A stretch of DNA of 64,000 bases from Orientallactaga sibirica (GCA_036365145.1 JAEOAD010001365.1:6112501-6176500), one strand, 5' to 3'; positions 1 to 10,906 are shown, numbered from the stretch's first letter. Notes: generated by a model from the letters alone, not told the origin. Numbers and translations are program-made.

Positions 1-48
1 AGGCCGTGGAAGGTGAGGCAGTGGAAGGTGAGGCCGTGGAAGGTAAGG
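1..48. repeat. 15-bp minisatellite, cut by the window edge
   Basis: Three consecutive 15-bp units of the form AGGCCGTGGAAGGTG, with one or two changes each, open the window. The array probably continues to the left, so its true length cannot be judged. A partial AGGTGTGG follows the third unit. Confidence 0.75.
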
Positions 49-399
49 TGTGGTGATGCAAAGAAGCCACAGGTGGACATCAGCTCACTCTGCATCCTGC
101 ATGCAATGTCTTCATGGCCACCAATAGGACCGTTGGGACCATTTTAAAGATATTTATATTAATCCCTGCTGCCTGACCTTTCATTTTCCAGCTACTATGC
201 TTTTATTGTTTGTTTGTTTGTATTTTTTTCTTCCTTTTTACTAGGGTTACTACATTTTCTTTCATCGCAAAAGTGATTCAGAAGTTGGACATCCCATTTG
301 TAATACTCTTTTAACTTTATGCCTATCATGGAAAAAAATCAACAAAATAATGAACACTTGCTGTGGATGAAGACTCAAATGCTTCAAGAGCTTTTCTTT
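49..399. other. No feature recognised
   Basis: Mostly single-copy-looking sequence with a short TTTG/T-rich run near 205-240. An open frame on the minus strand (262-558) overlaps the neighbouring SINE and its GT-rich tail, so it is not supported as a gene. Confidence 0.5.
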
Positions 400-730
400 C
401 TTTTCTTTGTCAATGTATGAGTGTGATGTGTATGTACGTACGTGTGCAGGAACTCGTGTGTGAGTGGGAGTGTGCATGTGTGCGTGGAGACTAGAGATTG
501 ACATTGGATCTCTTCCTCTGTTGCTTCCCATCTTATTTGTTGAGACGGGGGCTCTCACTGAACTCCGAGAGCACTAATTTGGCCTAAGGATTTTCTGTCT
601 CTACCTGCCCAGTGATGGGATTGCAGCACACAGCAGCCTGCCTGGTATTATGTGGGTGCTGGGAATCTAAACTCAGGTGCTGTGTGTATGTAGCAAGCCT
701 TCCCTTCTCAGCATCACCTCCCAGCCCCTA
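400..730 (-). mobile_element. B3/B4-like composite rodent SINE (antisense)
   Basis: Read on the minus strand this has a SINE head (GGGGCTGGGAGGTGATGC), a GATTCCCAGCACCCACATAA stretch like a tRNA-type B box, a B1-like middle ending near the GAGACCCC equivalent (seen here as TGAGACGGGGGCTCTC), and a degenerate CA-rich tail at 420-485. The same composite recurs in sense at 11285-11720. The exact family name (B3, B4 or RSINE-like) is uncertain. Confidence 0.6.
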
Positions 731-2155
731 GAGATCGTTTTATAAACAAAGACCTCCATGTCCATACTCTCAAGGGCCAGCACAGTTTGTCAGAGGTGAG
801 CCCCTGGTCGCCTGTTCTCCATGTTGAATTTTCTGTATTTCCAAATCACCACTTTTGATTTATGGGATGGAGACACCACCTACAGACTTCTTCCTTGGTT
901 TCAATATAGTTTGGCTCGATGGTTTATGTGCATCCTCCCAGCACACTTTAATCACTCATCCATTTCCAGTTATCCTCCTCCATCCATGCTTGTAGCAAAC
1001 GTGGATTTACTGCTCGCTACGTTCCAAGCACAGTTCTAAGAGCATTGCGTATTAAGCCACTTCAGGTGGAATCTACCGTTTTGTAACCTTCCTGAGGACA
1101 TGCAAAAGAAACCCAGCTTCACCCCAAATGAGAAGGAGCTGACACTGGTCAGGTCCAGCTAGTCAATGAGGTCATTAAAGTCACTGACAGGACTATGGGT
1201 GAGGCGCAGTCGGTGGCATCAGGTAAGCGTCCCTCCTCCTGTCAAGTATTGACATCTTACAGACATTTACTATTTCTAAGGTCACGTGCACTGGAGGCAG
1301 AAGGAGTGGTAGGTGGAATCTCAGAGGAGGGTCCTGTGAGGGTCTTGTGACCCTCCCTTCGAGAGGGGATGTTATCAGCTCCACCCTGTAGATGCAGTAT
1401 CTGTATCTGTTTCTCTGTTGCCATGACTGCAAGCCAATGGATGCAGGAGGTCACCATAGCCACAGCCGCTCTGCCTCATGATGGCAACCGTCATGTCCAG
1501 CCCGGAGGCAAGAGCTGCACCACAGTTACTAACGCCCCAAACCACTTCTAGTCAGGGTAAAGTGTGGACTAAAATATTTGATTTCTGACACTGTAAAATG
1601 AAGATATTAGTTCTCAGAGCCCACCCCATTTCGAGCTCACAACCGCTTTCAAATGCACTTTTATTTTGACAAGATTCTTAACATTTATGTTCCTCCCTGT
1701 AATAAAAGCTAGGTCTTCCGTGACTTGTCTTTGCGGGTGATTTGGAGGCAAAGGCTAATAAATGGATTTCACATCCCCAGGGTTATGTCATAAGACAGAC
1801 AGCAGAATGCAGTAAGATCTCAGGAGGCATCTCCTTCCCTACAAGACCCATGTCATGACCACTAAGCCATGCGGGGAAGATGATATCCAAAGTCAAGTTT
1901 AACTTAGTTCTGATTCAGAATAAAGCAGACAACTTCACCAGTGGTGTTGGCGCACTCTCCCATTCTCCCAGTGTGTAATCTTCCATTTTTCCTTTTCTTC
2001 TCAGCTATTCTTTTCCCCTAACATATGAGCTGGATACCTGTGGTCTGGGTGCTTGCTGGCATTCTGGACTAGTTCATAGCTTTTGTTCTTGCCTGGATAT
2101 AGTGTCATCTGGACCCCACATCTTTCTCTTAGTTTATTTCATTTAAAAAACCTAT
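731..2155. other. Mostly unique sequence; weak MIR-like patch
   Basis: No gene or clear repeat. Around 1003-1060, a stretch reading GCTACGTTCCAAGCACAGTT then TAAGAGCATT resembles the MIR core motif 'tgtgccaggcactgttctaag', which is weak support. Short open frames (60-79 codons, both strands) overlap each other with no domain signal. Confidence 0.4.
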
Positions 2156-2156
2156 A

Positions 2157-2349
2157 TTATTTTTTAAAATTTATTTTGAGAGACAAAGGGGGGTGGCAAT
2201 AGGCATGCCAGGGCCTCCAGCCACTGCAAATGAACTCCAGATGCATGTGCCACTGTGTGCATCTGGCTTATCTGGGTTCTGTGGAACTGAACCTGGGTCC
2301 TTTGGCTTTGCAGGCAAGCGCCTTAACCTCTAAGCCATCTCTCCAGCCT
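2157..2349 (-). mobile_element. DIP-type tRNA-derived SINE (antisense)
   Basis: On the plus strand it runs from a TTTAAAATTTATTTTGAGAG tail through CCAGGGCCTCCAGCCACTGC to AAGCCATCTCTCCAGCC, the reverse complement of the pol III A-box head. The CT tract is short, suggesting an older copy. Confidence 0.9.
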
Positions 2350-2935
2350 GACTTCATCTTTTAATTTATTTATCCTAAAGAAAAAATATTCTAACATCCT
2401 AAGGGATAAAGGATATTTGAGGTAAAACTTCAGAATCCATATAGTCTTAAATGAATTTATTATTTTCTTATAGGTGATACAGAGTTTGTATAGTTAGAGG
2501 ATTAAGATTTGAGGTTATTTTCTCACCATTCACAGATCATGAAAGTATTGTTCCATTCTTTCAGTCTTCATTCTGTCTTCCTCCCATCCTCTCCACTCTC
2601 TCTCTCGGCATCTACTGCAGGGGCCGGATGGGTGTTGTGTGTTGAAAGCCTGGAGTTTGTTTCTTTGCAGAGGAGAGGACATCCTGATTCCGTCCTGTGA
2701 GTTTTGAGGAGTCGCTGTCCTGAGACTTTGCTTGAAAAATGTCAATTTGCTTTTAATTTTACTTTTTATTCTATTTTTACAGTTCCCTATTTCTAGAATC
2801 ATTGTAAGCCAGAAGGCACGGTTTCAGGTTGGCTCTATTAAGCTTTCAACTCCATTTTTTTTTTCCTTTATGAGTTCGGTTTAGAATTAATTTTTCTGTG
2901 GGCATATTGTGAAAATAAAATCCACACGTATATGG
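2350..2935. other. No feature recognised
   Basis: AT-rich sequence. Two overlapping open frames on opposite strands near 2509-2802 have no recognisable motif and overlap a CT-rich patch. Confidence 0.45.
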
Positions 2936-3385
2936 TTCACCATGATACATAAACAGAACAATGCTATAACATACAAAACTTCCTGTTGCTCCCTATAGAC
3001 AAATGAGTCTTGAGCCCTAATTCCTGGTCACCACTGGCTGGTCTATTACTCTACTTTTGAGTGTTTGAGAATGTCATGGAAATGGACTTCCATAACATAT
3101 ATCCTCTTGAATTTGAGTGTTTGAGAATGTCATGGAAATTGTCTTCCATAACATATATCCTCTTGAGTTTAGCTTCTTTCACTTATCTTTATCAGGTTCA
3201 TTTGAGTTTTTAGACGTGTTAATAATTTATCTTTTCTTTCACCATATGGTGTACCATAGTCTGTCCATCTACAAATCCAAGATTTGGTGGCTTTCCAGGT
3301 TTTGGTGATTATGAATAGGCACTGTAAACATCTGCATACAAGTTTTTCTATTTCTGCCATAAAGACTTAGGAGTGAGAGGGTGGA
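2936..3385 (-). mobile_element. Ancient L1 3'-end fragment (antisense)
   Basis: The string of motifs (TAGCTTCTTTCACTTATC, 'gttcatttgagtt', CACCATATGGTGTACCATAG, 'gattatgaataggcactg', ACAAGTTTTTCTATTTC, 'cttaggagtg') follows the order of the antisense end of old mammalian L1M elements. It is diverged and holds a local 56-bp duplication. There is no intact coding sequence. Confidence 0.65.
3057..3168. repeat. 56-bp tandem duplication
   Basis: The block starting TTGAGTGTTTGAGAATGTCA occurs at 3057 and again at 3113, with the second copy nearly identical (GGACTTCC against TGTCTTCC). It lies within L1-derived DNA, so it is a local duplication after insertion. Confidence 0.9.
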
Positions 3386-3699
3386 TCCTTTTTTCAGTGT
3401 GTTTCTAAATACATGGTGTGTTCAGAGTATTCGAATCACCCTGGATGATTTAATGTATGAGGTTCTATTATTCCCCATTTTCATCAAAGTTTTGAGAACA
3501 TTAGTATAGGAACATGATGCAAACTGCTCATATTCCCATCAGGTCATACTCTTATGTCTCCTCCCCCATCCCCATTCCGCTGAGGACCTCCCTCGGTGCT
3601 GATGTAAAGTGTTATACAGCGATGGGCATTTCCTTCATGGCCAACAATATCAAAACCTTGGTGTGACCATGTGGTTTGTTGTCCATATATTCTTTCCAT

Positions 3700-3990
3700 T
3701 CAACTTCCAGGTCAAGAGTTTTGCCCATTTGAAAGGTTGAGTTGTTTATTTACAAGTTCTTTACTGACTATGTGATTTTCAAATGTTTTCTTTGATTTCA
3801 TAGCTTATGTTCTTTCTCTCTTAGTAGGAACTTTCTCAAAGCAAACGTTTCATTTTGATGATTTCTAGTTTATCAACTTTGTATAGAGATTGTGTTTCCC
3901 ATATCTTTTTGAAGAACTTTTTGCCTGACACCAAGGCATGTTGACTTTCTCCCAGGTTTGTCTGAACACTTTTCAAATAAACTACATTCA
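3700..3990 (-). mobile_element. Ancient L1-like fragment (antisense)
   Basis: Contains AGAGTTTTGCCCATTTGAAA, 'gttgagttgtttatttacaagttctt' as separated matches, and 'ctagtttatcaactttgtatagag', resembling the antisense side of L1M 5'/ORF regions. It is highly diverged; family assignment is from memory. Confidence 0.45.
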
Positions 3991-4022
3991 GTGAGAACAT
4001 CTTATTCCCTTCAGTGGTGATT

Positions 4023-4024
<2 letters not shown>

Positions 4025-4065
<41 letters not shown>
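4025..4065. repeat. (CA)n microsatellite
   Basis: About 20 uninterrupted CA dinucleotides. Cys/Val-rich frames on the minus strand (3836-4078, 4011-4196) are translations of this repeat, not genes. Confidence 0.97.
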
Positions 4066-4066
<1 letters not shown>

Positions 4067-4605
4067 CCAAATCCACATGATTTTCTAGCAGGGTTCTTGG
4101 ATATGAATTCCACTGAGTTGTTCCATTGAATTCTAGGCAGAATTGCTGATGAATGTTGTTTGGAAAGCCGTGGCCAGTGGTTTTAGGAGCGTTCACACAG
4201 GGGTTCCCAGCTCCATTTTCATATCTTCCTTTCCCAGGAAAGCTACTGGTCTCTCCTGAGCCATTTGCTGCTGAGACCCTTGGCTTGACGGTGTGACCCT
4301 TCCAAGTCAGAAGGATCTGGCAGGAGTTTAGGTGCTGGGTGCATGACCACAGTGGTAACAGAACCTGCTATGCTCTGGGATAGTAGCACAAAGAGTAAGT
4401 GGTGGTGGGGATGGGTGGAGACTTCTCTGACTGCAAGCTGTGCGTGTGTAAGGACCTCCAGAAGCAGGAGTTCTCTCCAGATGTTTCATTGGCAGGTGAC
4501 AGCTGTGCTTACTATTCAGGCTGTCCAGGAATACTGTGTCTTTAACCATCACCCTAATTCCTGCCATTCATACTACAACAGCATCCACAACAAAGTCAAC
4601 TCTGT

Positions 4606-4803
4606 TGCTAGGGTATGGAATCATTGGTCTCCCACAGGCTCATGTGCTAGAAGCTTCATCCCCATTGAATTGAGAGGTTATGGAAACTTTAAGAAGTGGA
4701 GCCTGGTGGGAGGTGGTTAAGTCATTGGAAAAGCCCAGTGCCCATCTTCTAGGAGTGGTTTAGGTCTTGTAGGGTAGGACTGGTTATCACAAATGTGAAT
4801 TCA
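4606..4803 (+). mobile_element. MaLR-type LTR, left part
   Basis: Shows the typical layout of rodent nonautonomous ERVL-MaLR LTRs: a 'tatggaatcattggtctcccacaggctcatgtgct' start (seen in pieces), then ACTTTAAGAAGTGGAGCCTG and GTGGGAGGTGGTTAAGTCAT. A B2-like SINE interrupts it at 4804 and the LTR resumes at 5025. Confidence 0.6.
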
Positions 4804-5024
4804 GTGCTGGGGAGATGACTCAGGTGTTACAAGTGCTTTTTGTCAAAGTCTGTTGGCCCAGGTTCAATTCCCCAGTACCTATGTAAAGCCAAATACAAAG
4901 TGACACTTAAATATCTGCTGTTCAAGAAACCTTATCATACCCATGCATAGACAAACACACAGACACAAGTCCATGCACACATACACACACACACACACTA
5001 GATGTTAATAAAATAAATAGAATT
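4804..5024 (+). mobile_element. B2-superfamily SINE, diverged
   Basis: Begins GTGCTGGGGAGATGACTCAG (tRNA-like A box), has a GGTTCAATTCCCCAGTACC B box, and ends in a CA-rich stretch and AATAAAATAAATAG. The 3' body differs from DIP copies here, so it may be an older B2/B3 relative. It sits inside an LTR. Confidence 0.75.
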
Positions 5025-5225
5025 CAGATTGACTGGCTCACACTCTTGCTTCCTTTGACACACATGGACACTTTGTGATCCACCTGCTCCATTAATGTAC
5101 ATCATGAGGCTCTCACACATGTGACCCTCACTTTTAGAGTTTTCAGCTTCCAAACAATGAGTCTAAATGAACCTATTTTCCTTATAAAGTACACAACCTC
5201 AGGATTTTGAATAGCAACACAGAAT
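5025..5225 (+). mobile_element. MaLR-type LTR, right part
   Basis: Continues the LTR from before the SINE: 'ttagagttttcagcttcc', AACCTATTTTCCTTATAAAG, then 'aatagcaacacagaatggagtaagaca', the usual 3' end of MaLR LTRs (cf. 'atagcaacagaaa...actaagaca'). Confidence 0.6.
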
Positions 5226-5689
5226 GGAGTAAGACATTTATAAACCCATAAATAAGCACTATGTCCAATTTAAGAGAGCTCAAAAACCTTAATAATGTAG
5301 ATCAATTAGTGTGAACACCTGGTAGAAAGAGAGTGCTGGAGGAGACAGATAAATATCCAGATAAAAAGTGAGTGTGATATTTAAGGAATATAATTAGCAG
5401 TATAAAATACTTTGGGGACTTAAACATGATCTTGAACTAAAAAATAGTACATAAATGAAGAGAATGATCACTGTTGCAACTGAATTCATACTATCATAGA
5501 TTAAGAGCTACTTGAAACAACAGAGCAAACAAATAAAAAGAGATTATACACAGGATGGAAAAGATAAAAAGCTTATAAGATAAATCTAGGAGGCTAAACA
5601 TGTGAGTGACAGAAAGTATGGGAAGAGCAAAGGCAGGTACAGAATAAAAATAAAAATAAAAATAAAAACTACCAAATACAAAATAGACC
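5226..5689. other. AT-rich sequence, possibly old LINE-derived
   Basis: A-rich on the plus strand, as in L1 or HAL1 sense sequence, and followed by an ORF1-like match at 5690. An AAAAT-type run lies at 5641-5668. I cannot assign it firmly. Confidence 0.35.
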
Positions 5690-5935
5690 AAGTTCATGGA
5701 CTCCCTGAAACCACAAGTCTACAGATTTGAAGTTCCTTAACATGTCCCACTAAGTTAAAGGACGCATATGTGTACATAAATACATACTTCGACCCACTTG
5801 GTAAGGTTCCTAAATTCCATAGAATTCCAAGTGAAAGACACAAGTTAGTGACATCAGACTTTTCATCGGCAATGTTGGAAGCCGCAGGGCAGTGGAACCG
5901 TTTCCATGGATAATTCAGAGAGACCTACAGTCTCA
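5690..5935 (+). mobile_element. Ancient L1/HAL1 ORF1 fragment
   Basis: 'accacaagtctacagatttgaag' followed by AACATGTCCCACTAAGTT, then GACATCAGACTTTTCATCGG and 'ggaagccgcagggcagtggaac', matches the order of coding motifs in the C-terminal half of L1/HAL1 ORF1. Frames are broken, so this is a pseudogenised fragment. Confidence 0.55.
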
Positions 5936-6358
5936 AATCTGTCGGCCCATTAAAGTCATCATGAATCTCACAGAGAGAAATGCACCAAAGGGTTAGAAAG
6001 CACATCACCTTCCTTCTATGTTTCTTTACAATCTCTATTATAAGTTGTATTTACAAAGAAGCATTGTGGAAACCACAGAAAACAATGGACATTCTAATAA
6101 GTGAGCTATTTCAGGAAATTCTACAAGTGGGAGTGATAGAGTGGAGGAGAAAACTTGTCAAAGATGCTAACAAGAAGCCCCATGAGGAGAGTCGTGGGAA
6201 GTGACTTGATCCTCCAGCTAGCTCTCCTCTAAAGAAGTAGGGGGAAGTTAGAACAACACAGTGGAAGAAATAATTTGTTTCCAAGGGGAAATGAAGAGAG
6301 TGGGGCAATGCTGTATGAAGAGAACAGAGATGGAAATTGCCATCAAGGCAAAGCAACT

Positions 6359-6566
6359 TTATATTTATTTATTTATCTACAAGGAGAGAGAGACAGAAAG
6401 GGAGAGAGAGGGAGGGAGAGAATGGGTACACCAGGGCCTCTTGCCACTGCAAATGAACTCCATGTGCATGTGCCATTGTGTGCATTTGGTTTTATGTGGG
6501 TACTGGCCTGGAGAATTGCACTCGGCCTGTCAGGCTTTGTAAGCACTGAGCCATCTCTCCTGCCTA
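6359..6566 (-). mobile_element. DIP-type SINE (antisense)
   Basis: Tail TTTATTTATTTATC, a GA-rich tract, ACACCAGGGCCTCTTGCCAC, and a degenerate head ACTGAGCCATCTCTCCTGCC. Two overlapping plus-strand frames (6261-6619) are only translations through it. Confidence 0.9.
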
Positions 6567-6889
6567 GGAACTTCTTCGCAATAAAGGGAGAAAACCTCAG
6601 GAGAGAGACTTTCTTCTAGTAAAGGGAAGAGGTGGAATGAGCAACACCATAGTCACACCAGCAAAGCAAGAGGAAGGGAAGAGCACCGAGCATCCAACAT
6701 GAACTCAGGTGGAGGCCCAAGGCCAAGCCCCGGCGTCTCTCAGCGCAGGGCTGGGGTGCCCATCAAACCACTCTCACGCTCAAAAGATGAACACCGTCTG
6801 CTGCCATTTGCAAAACTGCACAAGAAAATAACGAAATCTGAAAAAAAGAATAAGGATGCTGTTTGTGGTTTTAAAATGTGATATATTTA
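6567..6889. other. No feature recognised
   Basis: A 60-codon frame at 6699-6881 begins in GC-richer sequence, but has no partner and no recognisable domain. Confidence 0.4.
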
Positions 6890-7560
6890 AGTTGTTGTTT
6901 TTGCCAGATTGACCTATAAATTTAATGCTACACAAGCCAAAAATCTCAGACTGTGCATGTATTGATTTTTGTGGAGTGTGACCAGGTGGTTTGAAATTAT
7001 ATGGGACAATGAAGTGTCCAGTGTCACCACCATGTTCTTGGTGAGAGGACTTGACCTATTCACCCGTCGGCAGCCATAGACAAGCTAGCTTACAGAATGT
7101 CTTTTAGAGCAATGCAAGAGAATGAAAATTCACAAATAGATATATTGTTGCAGAGAAACAGAGAGAAGCAGGTTTTTAAAATAAATTCTTTTAGACCAAC
7201 ATGATATTCATGCGGAAACAAAGATTAAAATTTGATCCCTACATCTCTCCACCCCCAGAAACCAACTTTAGGTGGATTATAGAGCTAAAATGGAAAGCAG
7301 AACTCTAAAGCTTTTATAAACGAATATAGGAACATATGTTCAAGACTTTTGGTGTCTTTGAAAAAATTTCCTGAAACTGACACAAAATATAGTAATAATT
7401 TAAAAAGAAACAAATTGATAATTTTTGTCACATTAAAATTAGGAAGTTCCATAGACTGCAAAACTCAGAAGAGAAGCCGTTAAGTGGGAGGCCGTATTCG
7501 CAACATGTTTGTAAGTAACCAGACTATTTTCACCCAGAATATGAATTGCATATGAAGAAA
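6890..7560 (+). mobile_element. Ancient L1 ORF2 3'-region fragment
   Basis: Motifs such as 'agcaatgcaagagaatgaaaattcac', 'tttgatccctacatctctcc', 'ttaggtggattatagagctaaaatgg' and 'tcacattaaaattaggaag' occur in the order of the 3' third of L1 ORF2, after the reverse transcriptase domain. Many stops and indels are present. Confidence 0.6.
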
Positions 7561-7744
7561 TATGTGCATGGCGATGGGATTAAAGGATGTTTAGGACTGG
7601 TGAAATGCACTTGCGTGTCCATGGGAACATTTCGAGAGAGAAGTGGCATGTGGCATGGTGACTGGGGCGAAAGGCTGCCCTGAATGGGAAAGGCACCTTC
7701 GAATGGGTATTTGGATGAGTAAAGGAAGTTGAAGGAAGATGCCA

Positions 7745-8065
7745 GCATATACAGCCCTCACCAAGGGAGTTCAATTGCGCTGCCTCTGCCAGCTGGTTTC
7801 AGAGTCCTGCTTCCTCAGCCTTCCAACCTGGATTCAACACGGTAACTTTCCAGGAAGCTTCTAGGTCTTCAGTGTTGGATCAGGACTGCTGAGGCATCTA
7901 GCTTCATGGACCAAGAATCTACCTGACTCTACGCCGCTGTAGTGTGCATATGGCCACTGTTGGATTCTCTAGCCCCCGCTGTGTAAGCCAATGCAATAAA
8001 CCACTCTTATAATGCAGACACGCACACTGTTGCATTGATGCCGCCGTCGTGACACGTGTACAACC
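7745..8065 (+). mobile_element. Unclassified rodent interspersed repeat, family X
   Basis: Shares the series 'ggtcttcagtgttggatcaggactgctgaggcatc', 'cttcatggaccaag', 'ccactgttgga' and 'gtgtaagcca' with 51740-52085 (plus) and the reverse complement of 45255-45775. Probably an LTR or other nonautonomous element; I cannot name it. Confidence 0.55.
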
Positions 8066-8398
8066 TCAGCGTGGTGAACAGGAAGTTCATGGAGAAATCC
8101 AGATGAACAATGGATGCATGAACAGTTGATGGCATTACTGTACCCTGGGAACTTGCTAACTCCTCGTCCTTTCTACTTCTTCTGGGATCTGCTTATACTG
8201 AACCTGGCCTAGGAGTTTTAATTTCTTAGCGGGCATTTCTTGGAGCCAGCTAATGGGGGCTTGGCTAAGATATGTGGTGGACCAAAGGAGGGTGAGGAAG
8301 AAGCTTCTCCAGCACTGCCGTGAATGCAAAATTCTGACTGTGTTCCTGACTGCGTGCCTGCGGCTCCTTTCTTGGGTTGTGGAAGGTCTCTATATTTG
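8066..8398. other. No feature recognised
   Basis: No repeat or gene assignment possible from inspection. Confidence 0.4.
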
Positions 8399-8605
8399 TT
8401 TTTTAAATATTTTTATTTATTTATTTAGTTGACAGAGACAGAGGGAGAGAGAGAATGGGCACACCAGGGCCTCTGGCCACTGCAAACGAACTCCAGATGC
8501 ATGTGCCCCCTTGTGCATCTGGCTTACATGGGTCCTGGGGAATTGAACCTGGGTCCTTTGGCTTTGCAGGCAAATGCCTTAACTGTTAAGCCATCCCTCC
8601 AGCCC
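8399..8605 (-). mobile_element. DIP-type SINE (antisense)
   Basis: Complete: TTTATTTATTTATTTAG tail, GA tract, CACACCAGGGCCTCTGGCCA, GGGAATTGAACCTGGGTCC (antisense B box) and AAGCCATCCCTCCAGCCC (antisense A-box head). Relatively undiverged. Confidence 0.95.
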
Positions 8606-9239
8606 TCTGCATTTGTTTTAATCTTCAGAACAATTGTGGTTGTGAGAAGCAGGCTTGACACATCCCTGGGGCTCTGGCCTGCTCACTGAACACAGGTGAG
8701 TTTCATGAGAGAGAAACTTAGTGAGTCAAGCGATTCCTTGCTCACTGGGAGCAGCGAGGGACAGTGGAAGCCTGGCATGGGGGAGCTGGAAGCCCAGTCT
8801 GTCCAAAGTGGCTGTGAGCTTTGCTCCCCCATGCTCTGCTTTATACTCCAGTTGGCAAAGCCCACCATCTTCTCTGGCCTGGCTTTTGTACTCAGGGGCC
8901 ACTGGGTTACTCAGCTAAAGCACTTAAGGCCACCCTGTCTATCTAGTGGCTCCACCAGCACCCATCCTGTGTCTCAGGACTGTCACTGTCCCGTGGATTC
9001 CAGTTATTCTTGAGACCTGCAAGTGAGACGGGGAGAGAGGGCCTTGCCAAGGTCATTGGGTCGACCCAGCACCTCTAGTCACTCTCACCCCACTTTCTGT
9101 CTATCATGGGTCCCTGGGAATCCATTCTCCTTTGTTTTGTGATACTGATATTATATATTCTACATTGTTTGTGAAACAATTTCTATTCATTTAAGGTTGG
9201 TGTGAAATGGTTTGTTTTTACTCTAAATTAATCTCTCTC
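8606..9239. other. Unique-looking sequence
   Basis: GC-richer stretch. Overlapping frames of 61-105 codons on both strands (8683-9013) have no recognised domain and no splice or promoter context that would support an exon. Confidence 0.4.
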
Positions 9240-9345
9240 TCGTGTGACAGAGTCACACTATATAGCCTAGGGTGATCTCCAATTCATGATCACCCTGCCT
9301 CTGCCTCCCCAGTTATTTTCGGCAGACTCCGCCACACCCGCGTCA
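9240..9345 (-). mobile_element. Old B1-like SINE (antisense)
   Basis: Diverged B1 pattern: 'gacagagtcacactatatagccta', CCCTGCCTCTGCCTCCCCAG, 'ttattttcggcagactccgccacacccg'. The B1 order is kept but similarity is low. Confidence 0.55.
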
Positions 9346-9697
9346 CTTCTCACATAGAGTTTTAGTTACCAACTTGAGTCAGGAGCCCCCAGAAGCCTGT
9401 CGTGTCTAATTCTCTGAAATTTATCTTTCTCCTAGAGCCATTCTCTTAATTTTGTTCATATTTTATTCATTTATTTCAGTGAGGGTATCTATGTGCTACA
9501 GTGAGGAATCACAGCAGGTTTTCTGGTTAAAATTATGTATTATAATTTCATATTATGTATAAAATAATGTAAGTCTTTAACAGTCTCTTTTTCCCTTCAC
9601 TTTCCATGTTATTTATGAAAGAACTTCTTAGACTTTTCACAAGGATTCTTTTATGCTGTACTAAGAACTCAGAATCAGGTTGGATGCTACTTTCTAA

Positions 9698-9699
<2 letters not shown>

Positions 9700-9744
<45 letters not shown>

Positions 9745-9754
9745 ATATATATAT
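9700..9754. repeat. (AT)n microsatellite with GTAT interruptions
   Basis: About 18 AT units, then ATGTATGT, then more AT. Tyr/Ile-rich frames on both strands come from this tract. Confidence 0.97.
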
Positions 9755-10212
9755 TCCTCCCCATGGCCACAGGAAAGGTTGTGTTCACTGGACTTGGTGA
9801 TAAATGTGAGAAAGAACAAAGAAGCTAGATATGAGCTGGAACCAAAGAAAAGTTTGGGCCACAAGAGACTTCTATAAACTCCTACATATCCTGCACTCAA
9901 GAAAGGGAATGTGTAATATAAAAACACATGGAAAGAGCCAGGTTTACATTAATCTCTGATTATCTAGTAGGTGGGATTGATGCATTAAAGGATCTGCAGG
10001 TGGTCCTGTGACTATCCCCCCAATGAGTCAGACTTCTTTTCATATGGCTGAGTCAGAATTCTTAAGGTCTAAACCCGACAGAAAAGCTCTAGGCTACTGC
10101 TGTCCCTTTGGCTGTCAAACTCCAGCTATGTTATCCAGCAATTTAGCTGATATCTTGTTACCTCACTGGAGTATGTGCCAGAAGCTCAACCCACTCAAAA
10201 ACTTTCAGGCAA
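9755..10212. other. Unique-looking sequence
   Basis: No repeat or gene recognised. A 71-codon plus-strand frame at 10008-10223 has no domain signal. Confidence 0.4.
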
Positions 10213-10297
10213 GAAAGTTATGATGAAGTACTCGCCGTAACCCCCTGTGTACACGAAAGTTATGATGAAGTACTCGCCATAACCCCCCCTGTGTACA
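10213..10297. repeat. 42-bp tandem duplication
   Basis: The block beginning GAAAGTTATGATGAAGTACT and ending CTGTGTACAC occurs at 10213 and again at 10255, with one base change and an extra C in the second copy. Near identity implies a recent event. Confidence 0.92.
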
Positions 10298-10667
10298 CCA
10301 AAGCACACAATGGCCAGGGAACTTGAGCAGCCGCAAGGCTCAGTAGGCACTTGGAAGTTCTTCCCAGCCCCATACACACGTCACCTCCCATTAGCACCAA
10401 GTCTGTAGCCATGTTCTATGACCTGCAGGTGCCTTGAGAAAGGAACTCCTTGGGAAATGAATGAAGAGATGAGAAATGTGTGTGGAAAGTGGCAGGAGTA
10501 GAGAGCAGAGGTTAGAACGCAGAAAGACAAAGTTGCTGGGACTGTGGCGGGAGAGTTCGTGAGCAGGGAGCTACAGCTCTGGCCACGAGGAGAAAGCAGA
10601 CGCCCGCTCGCGGTCCCTGAGGCACCCATAAAATGACTTCGGAAAAGCCAGTTAGGTCCCTATTAAA
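10298..10667. other. Unique-looking, moderately GC-rich sequence
   Basis: No repeat recognised. Minus-strand frames through 10381-10865 continue into the adjacent SINE, which argues against coding. Confidence 0.4.
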
Positions 10668-10680
10668 AATGTTAAAAGAG

Positions 10681-10893
10681 GGCTGGTGGGATTGCTTAGT
10701 GGTTAAGGCATTTGCCTGTGAAGACAAAGGACCTATGTTCGATTCCCCAGGACCCACGTAAGCCAGATGCACAAGGGGGTGCATGTGTCTGGACTTTGTT
10801 TGCAGTGGCTGCAAGTCCTGGTGTGCCCATTCTCTCTCTACCTGTCTCTTTGCATTCTTTCTCACCCAGCTTGCAAATAAATAATTTTTTTTT
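10681..10893 (+). mobile_element. DIP-type SINE with perfect 13-bp target duplication
   Basis: Head GGCTGGTGGGATTGCTTAGT, B box TTCGATTCCCCAGG, CT tract and an AATAAATAATTT tail. AATGTTAAAAGAG flanks it at 10668-10680 and 10894-10906, an unambiguous insertion signature. It landed at the 5' end of another SINE. Confidence 0.96.
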
Positions 10894-10906
10894 AATGTTA
10901 AAAGAG

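Noticed and set aside
3836..4196. Cys/Val-rich small proteins
   Set aside because: Direct translations of the (CA)n microsatellite.
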